From: Bacteroidota bacterium | Lineage (GTDB): Bacteria > Bacteroidota > Bacteroidia > Chitinophagales > Chitinophagaceae | Assembly (NCBI GenBank): GCA_028876035.1 | Contig: JAGWTK010000182.1 | Coordinates: forward strand, 1 to 7,686 | Reading direction: 5' to 3' | Length of the DNA: 7,686 nucleotides | In this document: positions 6,793 to 7,686 of the stretch, in pieces | Layout: each line of letters starts with the position of its first letter | How positions within the stretch are numbered: the stretch's first letter is position 1 | Position numbers and translations under genes: made by a program | The notes under the pieces: model-generated | Told to the model about the DNA's origin: nothing | The model's input: only the letters and a program-made list of their open reading frames with translations | Databases searched by the model: none

Positions 6793-7686
6793 TTATTGAC
6801 GAACGGCAAGTGCCTTATTTTTTTTAATGATAGCTTTCAACGTATCAACCGTCGTAGCTGAACGCAAGCCGTCTTCCGCTGTATGCAAACAATAATCAAC
6901 CAGTTGTTCAACCGTAGTTGTGGCTACGTGCAGCCGTGTATCGGAAGATGCATAATAGATGAAAACTTTCCCGTCCTCATCAACGATCCATCCATTCGAG
7001 AATACCACATTGGACACATCACCTACCCTTTCCCCGCCTTCAGGTGCAATAAAATAGCCAGCAGGTTTATAGATGACGCGGGCAATATCTTCCAGGTCCG
7101 TCACAAATAAATAAAGGACATATCGTAGCCCGGCCGCAGTATTCCTCACGCCATGTGCCAGGTGTATCCAACCGATTTTCGTTTTAATGGGAGCAGGACC
7201 GGCTCCATTCTTTGCTTCATAAATCGTATGATATACTTTACGGTCGACAATCACTTCCTCCGTTACTTTGGCACCCAGCATTGAGTCAGACAATCCAAAG
7301 CCAATACCACCGCCCTTGCCTGCGTCGATGAATCCGTCTTGCGGACGCGTGTAGAACCCATACTTTCCATTCACAAACTCCGGATGCAAAACCACGTTGC
7401 GCTGTTGCGGGGAATTCGTGATTAAATCGGGTAGTCTTTCCCAATTGACGAGATCTTTGGTGCGTGCAATCCCGCACTGTGCGATGGCGGCCGATTCGTC
7501 GCCCGGCGCAGCCGCCGGATCTTTTCTTTCAGTACAGAACAAACCATACACCCATCCGTCTTCATGCGCTACCAAACGAATATCATACACATTGGTATCG
7601 GGTACCGCTGTCTCGGGCATTGCCACCGGTTCGTCACGGAATCGAAATCCTTCAATCCCATTATCACTCTCTGCGATTGCAAAAAA
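6793..7686 (-). CDS. GH130 4-O-beta-D-mannosyl-D-glucose phosphorylase (5' end outside window)
   Basis: The frame is open to the right edge, so 297 codons plus the TAA stop (6793-6795) are seen and roughly 90-100 N-terminal residues are missing. The GTG at 7626 and ATG at 7620 are internal, since family-like sequence (AIAESDNGIEGFRFRDEPV) continues upstream of them. The segment PDTNVYDIRLVAHEDGW carries the Asp (codon 7582-7584) in the place of the GH130 catalytic acid. RNVVLHPEF, YTRPQDGFIDAGKGGGIG, GWIHLAHGVRN, GLRYVLY, GDVSNVVFSNGW and IYYASSDTRLHVATTT fit the five-bladed propeller of the GH130_1 mannosylglucose phosphorylases, as in Bacteroides fragilis. The reaction takes mannosyl-beta-1,4-glucose and phosphate to mannose-1-phosphate and glucose, in the cytoplasm. 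The epimerase encoded next would make its substrate. GH130 membership is very secure; this exact specificity is inferred from motif style and the neighbour. Confidence 0.93.
   Translation of the reverse strand, partial: FFAIAESDNGIEGFRFRDEPVAMPETAVPDTNVYDIRLVAHEDGWVYGLFCTERKDPAAAPGDESAAIAQCGIARTKDLVNWERLPDLITNSPQQRNVVLHPEFVNGKYGFYTRPQDGFIDAGKGGGIGFGLSDSMLGAKVTEEVIVDRKVYHTIYEAKNGAGPAPIKTKIGWIHLAHGVRNTAAGLRYVLYLFVTDLEDIARVIYKPAGYFIAPEGGERVGDVSNVVFSNGWIVDEDGKVFIYYASSDTRLHVATTTVEQLVDYCLHTAEDGLRSATTVDTLKAIIKKNKALAVRQ

Noticed and set aside
6774..6809. Extended epimerase start at a TTG (6809) overlapping the end of the phosphorylase gene.
   Set aside because: The twelve extra residues do not look like the family start, and ATG codons at 6773 and 6767 give a normal-length enzyme.
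5619..6827. Plus-strand frames of 80-154 codons opposite the epimerase gene.
   Set aside because: They are antisense to a strongly conserved enzyme gene and show no family features.

Overview
The window looks like a chromosomal segment of a Bacteroidota bacterium, most likely from the Chitinophagaceae or a close relative. This rests on the families present (a large TonB-dependent outer-membrane receptor, DUF2490, DUF4199, a short membrane-bound LuxR-type regulator), on start codons without a properly spaced Shine-Dalgarno, and on a perfect Bacteroidetes-type -7 element (TAnnTTTG) directly in front of one start codon. The genus is an inference; no rRNA or other marker gene is present.

Layout, left to right. 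(1) The C-terminal 752 residues of a TonB-dependent receptor (+) enter from the left edge and end in a strong intrinsic terminator. (2) A DUF2490 secreted or outer-membrane protein (+) starts 15 bases after that terminator hairpin. (3) A two-helix membrane-anchored LuxR-type HTH regulator (+) follows, then (4) a four-helix DUF4199 membrane protein (+). (5) An exported alkaline-phosphatase-superfamily phosphodiesterase or phosphatase (+) follows, with its own promoter element. (6) On the opposite strand, running in from the right edge, are a GH130 mannosylglucose phosphorylase (5' end outside the window) and, 19 bases downstream of it, a cellobiose/mannobiose 2-epimerase. The epimerase and phosphatase genes converge with directly abutting stop codons (TGATCA).

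Function. The clearest pathway is the minus-strand pair. The epimerase converts beta-1,4-mannobiose to mannosyl-beta-1,4-glucose, and the GH130 enzyme phosphorolyses that to mannose-1-phosphate and glucose. This is the intracellular end of the beta-mannan route known from Bacteroides fragilis. A transporter and a mannanase would be expected beyond the right edge. The regulator and DUF4199 pair may be a small membrane-associated regulatory module. The receptor, DUF2490 protein and phosphatase are envelope proteins with unknown substrates.

No tRNA, rRNA, CRISPR array, insertion sequence or integrase was found. No gene-free stretch exceeds 300 bases; the longest (3590-3698) holds only a weak dyad. 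I see no convincing undescribed multi-gene system. The best candidates for follow-up are the regulator-DUF4199 pair, the phosphatase's active-site residue, and the start-proximal promoter arrangement.
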